This document shows positions 10,379 to 21,700 of a DNA stretch of 64,000 bases, piece after piece. The notes under the pieces are model-generated. The model was given only the letters and a program-made list of their open reading frames with translations, made no database searches and had not been told where the DNA came from. Source of the stretch: Aurifilum marmelostoma (lineage: Eukaryota; Ascomycota; Sordariomycetes; Diaporthales; Cryphonectriaceae); contig JAMXSV010000007.1 of the NCBI GenBank assembly GCA_027559495.1, positions 62,001-126,000 of the forward strand, given 5' to 3'. A program made the position numbers and the translations under genes. Each line of letters opens with the position of its first letter. The first letter of the stretch is position 1.

Positions 10379-10392
10379 ATATTCGAACTCGC
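10379..10392 (+). promoter_or_regulatory. Candidate self-complementary primer-binding site of the TRIM-like element
   Basis: ATATTCGAACTCGC starts 2 nt after the 5' LTR, the normal place for a primer-binding site. It is the exact reverse complement of 10306-10319 inside that LTR. This is the layout used by Tf1/sushi elements, where the 5' end of the element RNA folds back to prime. Self-priming here is an inference. Confidence 0.5.
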
Positions 10393-10466
10393 TAGGTGCA
10401 TATTTTAAGGCTAGAGTTTGAGTCCCTACTTAAGCGGATTTTTCTATTTATGCTTATAAGTTGCAA

Positions 10467-10926
10467 TATAATAAGCACTGCCATAACCAGGGTATACAAT
10501 AAGTATATAAAGGGTTTATATTAAGCAAGAATAATATTAAAGTATAATCCAAAGAATACAGAAATAATCTTCAAAGGTCTTCTGCAATATATTACTAGCA
10601 ATAAAGCTATTACTTATATTAGAAGTAATACTTAGATTAATAATTAAAGAGCTATATACTAAATCTATTTAATAGTAATAAATATATCCTTATATATCTA
10701 GTCTTCCAATATAGCTAATATAGATAGCAATATATCCAAACTATCTAGATATTCCTAAATAGCATATATCTAAAGCTATTTATTCTAGTTAATCCCTATC
10801 CTAACCCTAATCCTAGATTACATAATCCTAGCATAGCTCTATAGGTTAGTATTAAACTTCTTATACTAAGAGTTCTATTCTAGGTAGCCCTAATATCCTA
10901 TATTATAATAATTGCAAGTTATAATA
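10467..10926 (-). repeat. 3' LTR of the chromovirus (460 bp)
   Basis: Aligns end to end with 17651-18110. In plus orientation it begins TATAATAAGCAC and ends GTTATAATA, where the other copy has TGTAATAAGCAC and GTTATAACA: the terminal dinucleotides have been hit by mutation. Confidence 0.9.
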
Positions 10927-11889
10927 TTATCTTCCTTCTATTAATTATTATCCTAAATAATCTTCTATAAGTTTCTTATATATTATCTTATTATTAAATT
11001 ATACTTTTCTAATTTATTATATTAAATAAAATTAATAAATCTTAATTTTTAAGTTCTTATATTAAGAAAATAAAATAGAAGAATTTCCTTCTTTTAATTA
11101 TTCTTTAAAACGCTATTGCTATGCCTTCTTATTCTTTTTGCAAGGGTTATAGCATTTTATCTTATTAAGTTTCTCCTAACGATTCTTCCTACTACTCAAA
11201 ATATATTTGCCTTAGATATTCTTAATGCAATATCTAGAGCCTTAGCGCCTTAGAGATTTAATAGATTAGAGTTCAATATTAATATCTAGAGAAGCAGTTA
11301 GAGAGTGCTAAGAATTAGCTTTGCAATGCTGCTATAGAGATTAAGCATCTGCAGAAATAAAAGCGTATATAGTTTAAGAAAATAATGCGCGCAATTCGTT
11401 ATAGCCTTAATAGCATAAAGGCATTAGAATATATAGAAGCTAAGGAGGAGCATCATTGCACTTCCAAAATGGTCTAAAAGATGGTTTTCAAAGAATCTGC
11501 TACTTCTATTAAAGTTCCTAATTTTAAGGGATTTAATTAGAATTCTATAAATATAGGAAATGCTATAGTAGACTAATCAGATTTCCTAGCTAAAGAGTTG
11601 CCTGCTACAGCCTCTAGTTCTCGCTCTAGGGTAAAGAGGTCTGCTAAAGAGGCCTCCTAAATCTTAGCCCTATTAATTGCTATTTTAGGCCTCGAATTAA
11701 CTAATATATCCCTAATTATTTATATCCCTTAACTAGTATAATACCCTATTTAGTATTTTCCTTTAGCTAGTAGTATATTCTACTAACTAATAGGATATTA
11801 ATTAGTAAGTTATATTCCTAGTTATATTTCTATAGATTAACTAGTTATTACTATAACTATTCTTTCTTAAATTAGTATTGCGCAAGCTA

Positions 11890-13020
11890 TTTTAGTGCAT
11901 TAGTAATATTTTTTAAAAGTTCCTATATATTTTCGCTTAAGGGATAGCCTTTCTACTTAACTAAATATTCTAGTATATTATTATATCTTTAGTGCTTAAG
12001 GATTCTTTTAATCTTATATTTTAGTTTATTATCTTTAATTTCGATGCTATTATTAATCTTTATATTCTATACTGCTAATTCGAGTAGTAAAATATAGAAA
12101 ACTAGATATATTCTTATATTATAAGGAAATGCAAGTTTGTAATTAACTAATAAGATTTTTTATAAAATCTTAAATAAACTAAGCTTCTTATAATTAAGCT
12201 TATTACTAAATCTTTTTATTTTAATATTTTATTAAAAAAGATAAATCTTATCTCCCTCTTTAAGAATTAATCCCTTAATTCTCTTAATATTTGCATATCT
12301 TATTATTTATTCCCTAATAAATGCAAGTTCTTACTGCAGTTCTTTATAGATTTTCCAAATCCTTTAAGCTTTCTTATCTACTGCTTCTGCATTTACCCCT
12401 AGCAATGCTTTATAATATGCTATAAAGTTACGCCTATATACTATATAAAATAGCAATATCTTTATTATACTTATATCTGCGCTATTATATACAAACTGCA
12501 CTAATAGCAATAATTTAATCTAATTATCTTATTTATAATTAATATAATAGTATAGATATTATTCTAAAATTTAATTTATATATTCTATTTATCTATTTAT
12601 TTATAAATAGAATATAATTAATATCTTATAAGCTGCTCTAAGCTGCTTTATAAGTAAGATTTAGAAGTTTAATGCAAATTTCCTATTCCTATTTAAGATA
12701 ATTTCCTATAATATGCTATAATTAGCTACAATTATTCTAAGAAATATATATATAAGGTCTTCTGCTATATTGCTCTTCTTATATAGTAGAAAGTAAGTAT
12801 ACTTGCTTAATCTGCAAACTATTACTAAAATGCTATTAAATTGCACTTTAGTTAAGGGTTTTTATAAGAGAGGTAGCTTAATAATAAAGTTTAGGCTAGC
12901 TAATTGCTAAACTAAACTTAGTACTAATAAAGGGTAAAGCAATCTATAAAGCTTATATCTTTCTGCCTTATTCTTCTTATAACTATTGCAATTCTATAAA
13001 AGGTTCTTAACTCTCTTCTT
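11890..13020 (-). pseudogene. Integrase with C-terminal chromodomain, RIP relic
   Basis: Minus-strand translation near 13000 gives NCNSYKKNKAE, the end of the integrase zinc-binding domain. Downstream come core-like blocks (for example near 12870, resembling FIVKLPP) and, at about 11950-12060, the chromodomain pattern ILKHxRYNNxLEYLVKxKGYP. Stops replace several Trp/Arg/Gln codons, as RIP predicts. In active chromoviruses the chromodomain steers integration to particular chromatin. Confidence 0.75.
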
Positions 13021-13899
13021 AAAGCTTAGCAGGTTCTAATATTTTAAAATCTATACTAAGATTGCCCTAACTCCCTAATATCTATATGCTAAGGCACTAT
13101 ATATATCCTAGATATACTAATCTTATTCCTCTAAAGTTATATCTTTTAGGTCTTTACTTATTTGATTAATTCTAAGAATAGCATTTAGCTCTTTATATGC
13201 ATTAATAAAGTTTTCTTTCTTATCTATTATAAAGATATTCTAAATTTCTTCTATAATTTTATTCTAATAATTAGATCTTCTACTAAAAGTATCTGCTCTA
13301 ATATTTTTCTTTTCTTAAATATAGATAATCTTAAGATTAAATTATAATAGATATTTTGCCTATCTTACTTATTATCTATTAAGTATCTTTATTATAGTAA
13401 ATATAGTAAGATTCTTATAATTAGAGAATACTTTAATCTAGTATTTTGCACTAATAAGATATTATTCCTATTTCTTAAATGCCTCTATAATAGCTATAAG
13501 TTCTTTATCTAGTATTCTATACTGCAATTCTAGTTTATTAAGCTTCTTTAAGAAGTTAGCAATTAGTTTTAATTATTCTCTTTTATTACACTAGTTAAAT
13601 TCTGCTCTAATAGCAAAATCTAATATATTTATATATAACTTAAGTTCCTTACTAAGATTTAGTTCTTTGCAAATCGAGTTTTTTAATATAAAATCCTTAA
13701 TCTTATTAAATGCTTACTATTATCCTTCTGCCTAATAAAATAGCATTTCTTTTTTAGTAAGTTCTATAAGAAGCTTAACTTTCTTACTATAATCTTTAAT
13801 AAATTATTTATAGAAATTAATATATCTAAGAAATGCTCGAATATTTATAAGGTTTCTAGATATAAGCTAATCCTTAATTGCCTTAATTTTATCTTTTTG

Positions 13900-14560
13900 C
13901 ATACAAATTGCACCTAATTTAAGAGTATATTTAAGGTAATTTACTTTCTAAGTATAAAAATAATATTTAGTAAGTTCTATTAGTATCTTAGCATCTTACA
14001 GCATCTATAATATAGTTCGCATATATTATTTATATATCTTAAGGTCCTTTAAGTAAATAAGGATATTATCTAGATAGGCAATAATAAAAATATTAAGGAA
14101 TTTGCAAAAGGTATAATTAATTATATATTAGAATATAGCTAGTATATTAGTTAGTCTAAATAGTATAATATAATATTTGTAATATTTATAGCAAGTTCTA
14201 AAGGCTATCTTCTATTTATATTTCTTTGCAATCTATATATAATAGTATCCTTCTTTAAGATTAAGTATAGTAAACCATTATACGCCTTGCATTCTATCTC
14301 TTAATTTATTACTTCTTAGTAGTAGGTAATAATCCTTAATTATTATATTATTAAGTTATCTAAAGTCTATATATAGCTTAAGTTTGCTATTCTTTTTAGG
14401 TATAAAGAAGATTAGATATCCTGCTAAAGAGTATAATTTTCTAATATATCCTCTTTTAAAATTCTTATCTAGGTACTCCCTAAATGCCTTAAGTCTTGCT
14501 TTATTTAATTTATAAATAAAGAAAAATTTTAGTTCTATCTCTTCCTTAAGGAATATTTTA
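13900..14560 (-). pseudogene. Ty3/gypsy reverse transcriptase, RIP relic
   Basis: At 14041-14100 the minus strand reads AYLDNILIY, the YxDD catalytic box with the second Asp changed to Asn by a G-to-A transition. Just upstream come blocks matching FGLTNAPATFQ (about 14100-14160) and the finger motif IFFIPKKNSKLKLYIDFR (about 14350-14415). The RNase H part should lie at about 13300-13900 but is too degraded to delimit. Confidence 0.8.
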
Positions 14561-15339
14561 TAGTTAAATTAGGTTCTAATAGGAAGCAATTCCTTATACT
14601 TTCCTAAGAATAATCTAATAAATTCGTAGTACTCTTATAATATGCTATTAAATATTAATAGGGATTCTTCTTTTATTATTACTGCTTATAGGAATAGGAG
14701 ATACTATTAAGCATTCTTAAGCAATATTATAGTAGTATTATATCTTAATTAGCTTTATCTAATTCTTTATAATTCTTAGTTTATCTGCTTCTCTAGCCTA
14801 TTCTAGCTGCTCTAGGCTAGACTAAGTTTCTAAGGCTATAGCTTCTATTTCTATTATTGCTGCCTATCATTATTGCTCTATACTAGACTAAGTCTTTCTA
14901 ACTAGTTTCTGCTTACTTATATTTTCAACTTATGCCTAACCTGCATTTATAGATTTAAGGCATTTATAGTCCTTCTTTATAAGCTATTAGTCCCTGCTAA
15001 TTTAAAAGTATATATTAAGTTCTTATTTAAGCGCCTTTCTTAGCTATCCTTAGTAACTAAGTCTTATTCTACGCCTTTAATTGCAACTATCCTATTAGAT
15101 ATAGCTTATTCCCAAGAGATTTAGCTAGTAGTTTAATTAATTTAAGAATTATGCTCCTTAAGCTATAGAAGTCCTAATATTATATTATAATATGCTATAT
15201 TTATAATATTAAAAGAAATAAATATTATATATTCTTAGTTTAAGATAAGTAGATAATTAGTCTTCTTATTAATTATCTCTTAATTATATATAATAGGTTA
15301 TCCTTCTATAGTATTAAGGGTATAGGGCTTTATTTTCTA

Positions 15340-15430
15340 TTGCTATAGTATCTTTGCTATATTAATAATGCAGAGGGATATATAATTCCCTTATATGCTG
15401 CTATCTAATAGTGCGCTATAATATTGGTTA
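15340..15430 (-). pseudogene. Retroviral-type aspartic protease, RIP relic
   Basis: The minus strand encodes ALLDSSI followed by a stop and GNYISLCIIN, matching the active-site pattern ALIDSGATGNFIS of retroelement proteases. The Asp is kept; the Gly and Thr positions are mutated. Confidence 0.6.
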
Positions 15431-17057
15431 CTAATATTTATATTGAGCTATATATATATATAGCTTCCTTTTGCTATTATGCATAGGGATCTTATGATCC
15501 TAATTAACTATTATCCCTTTATAGGCAATCTTTCCCTTTTAAGGCCTTCTTAGCTGCCTTTTAAGCTAATGCCTTAGCTTATTATTAAGCGTACTTATAT
15601 TGCTTCTTGCTGCATTGCTGCATATGCTAGGCATATACTTTATTCTATATATAAATAGTGCATTATTCTACTAAATATTGCTATTACTTGCATTTCTTAT
15701 TTATATAAGGTTTAGAGCAATCTTTTAGTAATCTAATAAGTGCATTATAGTATTTCTTCTCTAGTACTTCCTTAAACTATAATTCGGATTCCTTATATGC
15801 CTAAATAAGTTATTCTTCTTTCCTAGTTAGGAATTATCTATATTTAACTTTTTCCTTAAAATGGGTTTAATAGCTATAATAAGTATATAAGATCTATGCT
15901 AATTAGTAGTATCTAAGGTAGAATGCATTAATTCTAGGATCCTCTAATTTATCTACTTTATAATTCTAAAGTAGAATGCTCCTAAAGAGGATTTTTAGAG
16001 ATATTCTATATATAAGGTATTTTATTTAGGCATTAATATCCGGATTATTAAAACTAAGGCTGCTGCATTAGGTAATTAGTATTAATTTCTCTAAATTATT
16101 TATATATTATTGCATAATAGGCTTAAATAGGATATTAAATTATCTATCCTAGAAGGTTTCTTCTTTAAGAATAAGTATTTCTATAGTATATTCTTCTATA
16201 AGGGCTAGAGTAAAGTCTGCATTTTCTAAGTTATCTTTATGCTTATTATAGGCTAGAGATATTATAGTATCTGATATATGCTTATTATTATTTATAAGCT
16301 ATATAAAATAGTACTATAGGGGAAATTTTCCTAGGTCCTATTCTTCCTTAGATCCCTAATCTATAGGGTTAGTAGAATAATCCGATTATTTGTCCTTAAT
16401 AGAAGCTCTGCTTCTAATAGCAAGTTATTATTATTCCTTAGGTTTCCTAAAGAACTATCCTAAACCTTCTTTCTTTAAGAGATATAATATACAATTATTA
16501 TTATAATATATAATCTAACTAAGAGATTTATAATTAATAGAGTCTATTACTTACTCTATTAAGATATTTTTATTTAGATAATTAAATTCCTATTAAGTAG
16601 CAATATTAAGCTATTATCCCTTTTAAATAGATTGCTATTATTTCCTTTATAGTTATTAATACTTCTATGCAAAGTATCTAAGCTTTCTATAATTAAAGTA
16701 TGCTTTATTGCCTTTACTTTAAGTTTAGAAGTTATTATATTAATATATAGTATCTAGTTCTATTAGGCTAGCATATATGCTGCTACTTTATACTATACTT
16801 ATATAATTTTATTATTTTCCTTAGTAATTCTGCTAAGGCTAGTAGCATTTTCTACTATTAGCTAGGATCCTAAACTTCTATAATTATCTATTGCTCTTGC
16901 AGCTTTTCTTCTATTATTGCTTAAAGATATAATTATTAATTTATATTGCTATTATAATATATTCTGCTAAATTATTAGGTTAATTCATTTTATATAGTTT
17001 ATCTTTAACCCTATTCTTTAATTCTTTATAAAACTAAGATATTAATGCTTTATTTTC

Positions 17058-17252
17058 CTAGCTAACTTGCCCTACATATTGCCTAAATTTAGCTATATAA
17101 TCTAAAGCAGCTTTAGTTTGCTTAAGGTTTATAAGATTGCGTTCTGCTATATGCTTCTTATTTGGATTGCTAAATGCATTCTTAAATGCTTTCTCGAAAT
17201 TCTTAAATAAGTTAAAAATAGCTTTAATTTCCTTATTATAATTATTAGGCAT
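17058..17252 (-). pseudogene. Gag capsid fragment of the chromovirus
   Basis: The only open stretch in the AT-rich block, 64 codons. FSNPNKKHIAERNLINLKQT followed by KAALDYIAKFRQYVGQ matches the core of the retrotransposon Gag family (F-DPDKxRTAExxLxxLKQ…AxxYxxxFRQL). It lies correctly between the 5' LTR (17651-18110) and the protease. The frame is a surviving fragment, not a functional gene. Confidence 0.75.
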
Positions 17253-17650
17253 AGTTAAGTTATTAAAGTAGTCTCGAAGTAAAGGTTTAAACTAAGCAAG
17301 AGCATTGCTTTTTAATCAAATTCCCGCAAAGACTGCCTTCTCTCCCTTATTTATAAACTAGGCTAGATAATAGAGGAAGTAAGCCTTATACTAAGTAATA
17401 AAAGCCTAAAGAGTGCTCTTTAATTCTTTATAAGGAATAGGCTTATCTATCTTATAGACCTTAATCTAAATATTGCTAGATTCTTTAAGTTCCTAAATGC
17501 AAGCCTATAGGGCTATAATAGTTTGCTATAGCTTAGCGCTAATCTAGGCCCTGCCTATAGTAGAGAAGGTTAGAGTCTAGGGAAATATTATATTTCTATA
17601 TTGCTTAAGAAGGAGTATACTAAACTATACTTAAATAAGAGTTATTAAAA

Positions 17651-18110
17651 TGTAATAAGCACTACTATAACTAGGATATATAATAAGTATATAAAGGATT
17701 TATATTAAGCAAGAATAATATTAAAGTATAATTTAAAGAATATAGAAATAATCTTTAAAGGTCTTCTATAGTATATTACTAGCAATAAAGCTATTACTTA
17801 TATTAGAAGTAATACTTAAATTAATAATTAAAGAGCTATATACTAAATCTATCTAATAATAATAAATATATTCTTATATATCTAGTCTTCTAATATAGCT
17901 AATATAGATAGCAATATATCTAAACTATCTAAATATCCCTAGATAGCATATATCCAAAGCTATCTATCCTAGTTAGTCCCTATCCTAACCCTAACTCTAG
18001 ATTATATAATCCTAGCATAGCTCCATAGGTTAGTATTAAACTTCCTGCACTAAGGGTTCTGTTCTGGGTAGCCCTAGTGTCCTATATCATGATAGTTGCG
18101 GGTTATAACA
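17651..18110 (-). repeat. 5' LTR of the chromovirus (460 bp)
   Basis: Direct repeat of 10467-10926 with intact TG…CA ends in plus orientation. The last ~70 bp (18040-18110) keep many C and G bases, while most of the rest is C-to-T/G-to-A mutated. Confidence 0.9.
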
Positions 18111-18225
18111 CGCAACTGCTAATCCCAATTTAGCCTTATTACCCAAATATAGTTAGTATAGATCTAGGGGTTAGCTATACCTCTCTATTAAATTTAGAAA
18201 TAAACTTATAAAAGAAAGAAAATAG

Positions 18226-18355
18226 TATTATAACTTATAATTTAAGCGTAAGCTATATATATAGTTAGAAGGAATATTTAAATAGCGAGTTTAAATATCT
18301 GCTAATCTTTTAGATCTATATAGTATAGTAGCACCTTCTACCGCTAGCTATTATA
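18226..18355 (+). repeat. 3' LTR of the TRIM-like element (130 bp)
   Basis: Same length as the left copy. Nearly all differences from it are C-to-T or G-to-A (for example TATTATAACTTATAATTTAAG against TGTTACGACCCGTGGTTTAGG), so the right copy took the mutational load. Confidence 0.8.
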
Positions 18356-18360
18356 ATTAA

Positions 18361-18650
18361 GAAGTTAAAGAAGAAATAAGGCACCTTATAGCTTAGCTTA
18401 GCTACTACTCTTAGCTCTTTAGTTTAGCATTTTTACTTTTCTTTGCTTAAAACTTATTAGGAGTAAAATAAGAAATATTAAAAGGCTTAAGCTAATTTTA
18501 AGAAAATCCTTAAGCAAATTTATTCTTTTTCTTATTGCCTTTATATAAACTCTAATTATAACTTAGATTAGGATTTAATAAACTCTTAATTAGAAGAGAG
18601 TATATATAGATTAAGCTGCTGTAATAATTAGTATTAAGGCTAATATACTT
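18361..18650 (+). mobile_element. Right part of the element split by the TRIM insertion
   Basis: Starts with the target duplication and continues, in the frame left at 10246, as charged sequence (IKKLKKK, then ANFKKILKQIYSFSYCLYIN). The class is unidentified and the right end is approximate. Confidence 0.35.
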
Positions 18651-18959
18651 TAAATAATAATAAATAAAAAATTCCTTATAAATTATTTTCTTAGTATTTT
18701 AAATTAAGCTTAGCAGCTTCTATAATCTTAGCTTAAAGCTAGAAATTTTGCTATTATATAGCTAAGCTAATATTTTAAAGATTTAGAAGTGCTTTAAAGT
18801 ATTTAAATTAAGCTTTATTAAGGATTTTAGTTAATTTATCTACTAGTATTTAGGCTATTTTTAGATATAAAATTTAAAATCTTCTCTTCTTAAACTTCTA
18901 TTTAAGCTATATTTAATATATATTTATATATTAAAGCTTTATATTAATCTTTTCTTATT

Positions 18960-21700
18960 TATCTATAATTAGCTAAATTGCTTATTAATTATTATAAAAG
19001 ATATTTTAAAGCTTTTCTAGCTAAAGAGTTAGATTCCTAAATAGATATTAAAGAGATATTGCTTTTTTAGCAATTATTAAGATAGTATAAAGTTTAGCTT
19101 TTACAGTAAATATAGTAATTAAGGACTATTTTATTAATTTCTATTAGATAGGATTTCTAAAAAGACTAATTAGATAGCTATATAAAGACTTTTAGTCTTT
19201 AGGATTATCTGCAAATAAGGTATTCTCTATAATTAGTAATATTTATGCTTTAGAGTATATTTTTTTATATTAAATAGCGAGAAATTTTATAAAGTAAAGA
19301 TAGCAGATAACTTTATTTGCTTCTTTTAAATGCTTTAAAGCTAAATTTATTAGAAACTTTACTTAAGAGTAAAGCGTATGCAAATAAGATATTTAGATAT
19401 ATTATAATGCTAGTATAAAGAATAAATCTAATCTTCTTTTAATATTCTTTAATTTCTGCTTTTAATGCTTTTCTAATAAACTTAATAAAGTTTAATTAGC
19501 TTATAGGTATACTTAGCAAAAAGGCCTTATTATCTTTTAGGCTAAACTTAGTAGCAATTTTCTTAATATATATATTATAAGCAAAGCTAATGGTTTTCTT
19601 TTTTCTATCTTTTAAGATTTAAGTATTAAGGAACTACTTTGCTGCTCCTTAATTCTTAATCTTATATGCTTTATAAATCCCTTCTTTTATTCTTCTAGCC
19701 TCTAATGCTTAGTTTTTTAGATAGAATATAAGAATATTATTTATATAGAATAAAACTATTAATTTCCTATTATAGCTAGTAAATATGCAAAGCTCTTCTA
19801 AAGAGGCTTTAAGTTTAAGCTTAAGAAATATTAAATAGAAGTTCTTATATTAGAGAGCTAGAAAGTCCCTTAATTTATATAATGCCTTAGCTAATAATGC
19901 TATCTTTTTATCTTTCTTAAATCTATTAGGCAGCTTATAGAAAATATTCTTTTAGCCTTTTTAGCTTATATTTAGAAAAGCTTCTATAATATTTATTTAA
20001 TTAATTTTGAGATTAAAGTAAGCAGCTATAGCTATAAGTATACAAAATGAGAATATAGCTAAGATAGCTATATATATATCTTAGAGAGAGCTAGCCTTCT
20101 ATATATCCTTATATATATAAATTTATATTTTAAAAGAGATTATATAATTATTTTATTAAATTTATATTTATATATCTATTTAAGAGAAAGAGGCCTAGCT
20201 ATAGCTTTTTTGCGCTTAAGCATTTATTATACTCTCTTGCTAATAAGTTCCTAGACTTTAAATTCTATTACTATTCTTTATTTAAAGTAAAATAGACTAT
20301 TCTAAGCTTTTGCCTAAGTTCTAAGTTCTTATAGCAGCTAGCTATAGTGCCTCTTTTTAGCTATAAACTTGCGCTAAGAGTAAAAAGCATCTTTGCGAAA
20401 AGCACTTGCCTTAGTTATAGCTGCTATAATTATATTATATATAGTCTAAAAATGCTTATTTTATACTCTATTTACTTTCTTTAGCTAATTAAGCATAAAG
20501 ATAGCTAAAGAGCTATATAAAGCTTATTTGCCTTTTTAAAGGCTATAATAAATAATTTTTAATATTAGCAAGCTTTTTTAAATAGGTTCTATACTTTATT
20601 AGACTAATATATAAGCGAAGTTTTATAAATCTTAATATCTCTTCTTTAATATCTAATTAATGCTTAACTAAGCTTATACTCTTTTGCTATAAGCTAGCTT
20701 ATATTCTAAGCAGTAAATATACTAGCAGCCTGCTATATAGTATTAAAAAATATTTATTTAAGTGCTAATAAAGTTTTAAAGTCTCTATTGCTATAAGCAG
20801 CGCTTTAATTAAAGTTTTCTATATAATTTTCTAAGCTTTTTCCTTAGAAAAAGGCGCTTTGCAAATGCACTTTATTTCTAGTCTTAAGTGCTTTTATCTC
20901 TAAATTTTAATTTAGAATACCTTCTAAGCCTTTTTTAAGCAGTAGCTTATTTTCTTAGTTAAAGAGCTAATTAGTGCTTTAAATCTTTATTTAGATATTA
21001 AGCCCTAAAACTAAATTCTAAATGCTTTTAATAATAATTATATTTAAGATTTTTTATTAATTATAATTTTAAGAATATTAATTGCTAGTTAAGCTTAAGC
21101 TAAATTCTTAAGCGCTTTATTATTCTTTAAGTTATAAAATAAGTTCTTATTAAATATAGCATTATATATAGTTGCAACTCTTCTAAGTACTAAGAGCTAG
21201 ATATAATAGAGATTATTAGCTATATATCCTACTAGATATTCTATATATACTTATAAAGAGGTTTTTATTTTCTATTTGCAAATATCTAACTTGCGCTTCT
21301 CTTTAAGAATATATGCTTAGCATTTATATATATATATCTACGCCTAGCTTAGCCTTAAATCTATAATAGCTTACCTAATTATTTTAAATTAATACTAATA
21401 AAAGTATTAAGTAAACTATTTATTTAAAAGAGAATTTAGTATTTCTAAGTACTTTAAAATAAATAGTAAGATATTAAATAGCTAGATAGCTACTTTAATG
21501 CACTTTAGCTAAAAGTTTAATAAAAGCTTTGCAGATAGTAATAGCATTAAAGCTTTTTCTTATATTTTCTTACTAATATATTCTGCGCTTCTATTTAACT
21601 TTTTTATTTTATAAAAATATAATTTCTAAATTTATTCTCTTATTCTTATACTAAATAGTATATATAATCTTATAAAAATGCTTAATTATAGAGAAATTTA
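18960..21700 (-). mobile_element. Ty1/copia retrotransposon relic
   Basis: At 19712-19762 the minus strand reads LIVLFYINNILIFYLKN, the copia-type YVDD box with GTA-GAT-GAT changed to ATA-AAT-AAT. At about 19020-19212 it reads ADNPKD followed by KSLYSYLISL and, after a stop-ridden gap, KAKLYTILIIAKKAISL. This is the copia RNase H pattern ADxPxDRxSTxGYL…EAEyxAL. Around 21200-21450 lie remnants of the integrase-to-RT linker. Order and orientation fit copia (integrase before RT). I could not find its LTRs, so the ends are guesses. Confidence 0.65.

Larger units (their letters stand above)
10467..18110 (-). mobile_element. Full-length Ty3/gypsy chromovirus, RIP-inactivated
   Basis: Two 460-bp LTRs (10467-10926 and 17651-18110) bound a 7644-bp element flanked by TGCAA (10462-10466) and CGCAA (18111-18115). 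That is a 5-bp target duplication differing by one C-to-T change. On the minus strand the order is gag, protease, reverse transcriptase, integrase, chromodomain, and a purine tract (AGAAGGAAGATAA) abuts the 3' LTR at 10927. This order and the chromodomain make it a chromovirus. Every domain is interrupted by stops from C-to-T/G-to-A changes, so it is dead. It inserted into the TRIM-like element and is younger than it. Confidence 0.9.
10247..18355 (+). mobile_element. TRIM-like mini-LTR element (~460 bp) split by a nested gypsy element
   Basis: Terminal direct repeats of exactly 130 bp (10247-10376 and 18226-18355) are flanked by ATTAA on both sides (10242-10246 and 18356-18360). Excluding the gypsy insertion and its duplicated target site, only ~200 bp of interior remains (10377-10466 plus 18116-18225), too short to code. 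A purine-rich tract (AAAAGAAAGAAAATAG) immediately precedes the right repeat, as a polypurine tract should, so the element reads left to right. A candidate primer-binding site lies 2 nt after the left repeat. Short LTRs, target duplication, PPT and a tiny non-coding interior define terminal-repeat retrotransposons in miniature. Confidence 0.75.

Noticed and set aside
10398..10445. tRNA T-arm-like sequence (TAGAGTTTGAGTCCCTA) followed by TTTTT inside the TRIM-like element
   Set aside because: The stem would be perfect before RIP, but no matching acceptor stem, D-arm or anticodon arm is found upstream, so a tRNA gene is not supported.
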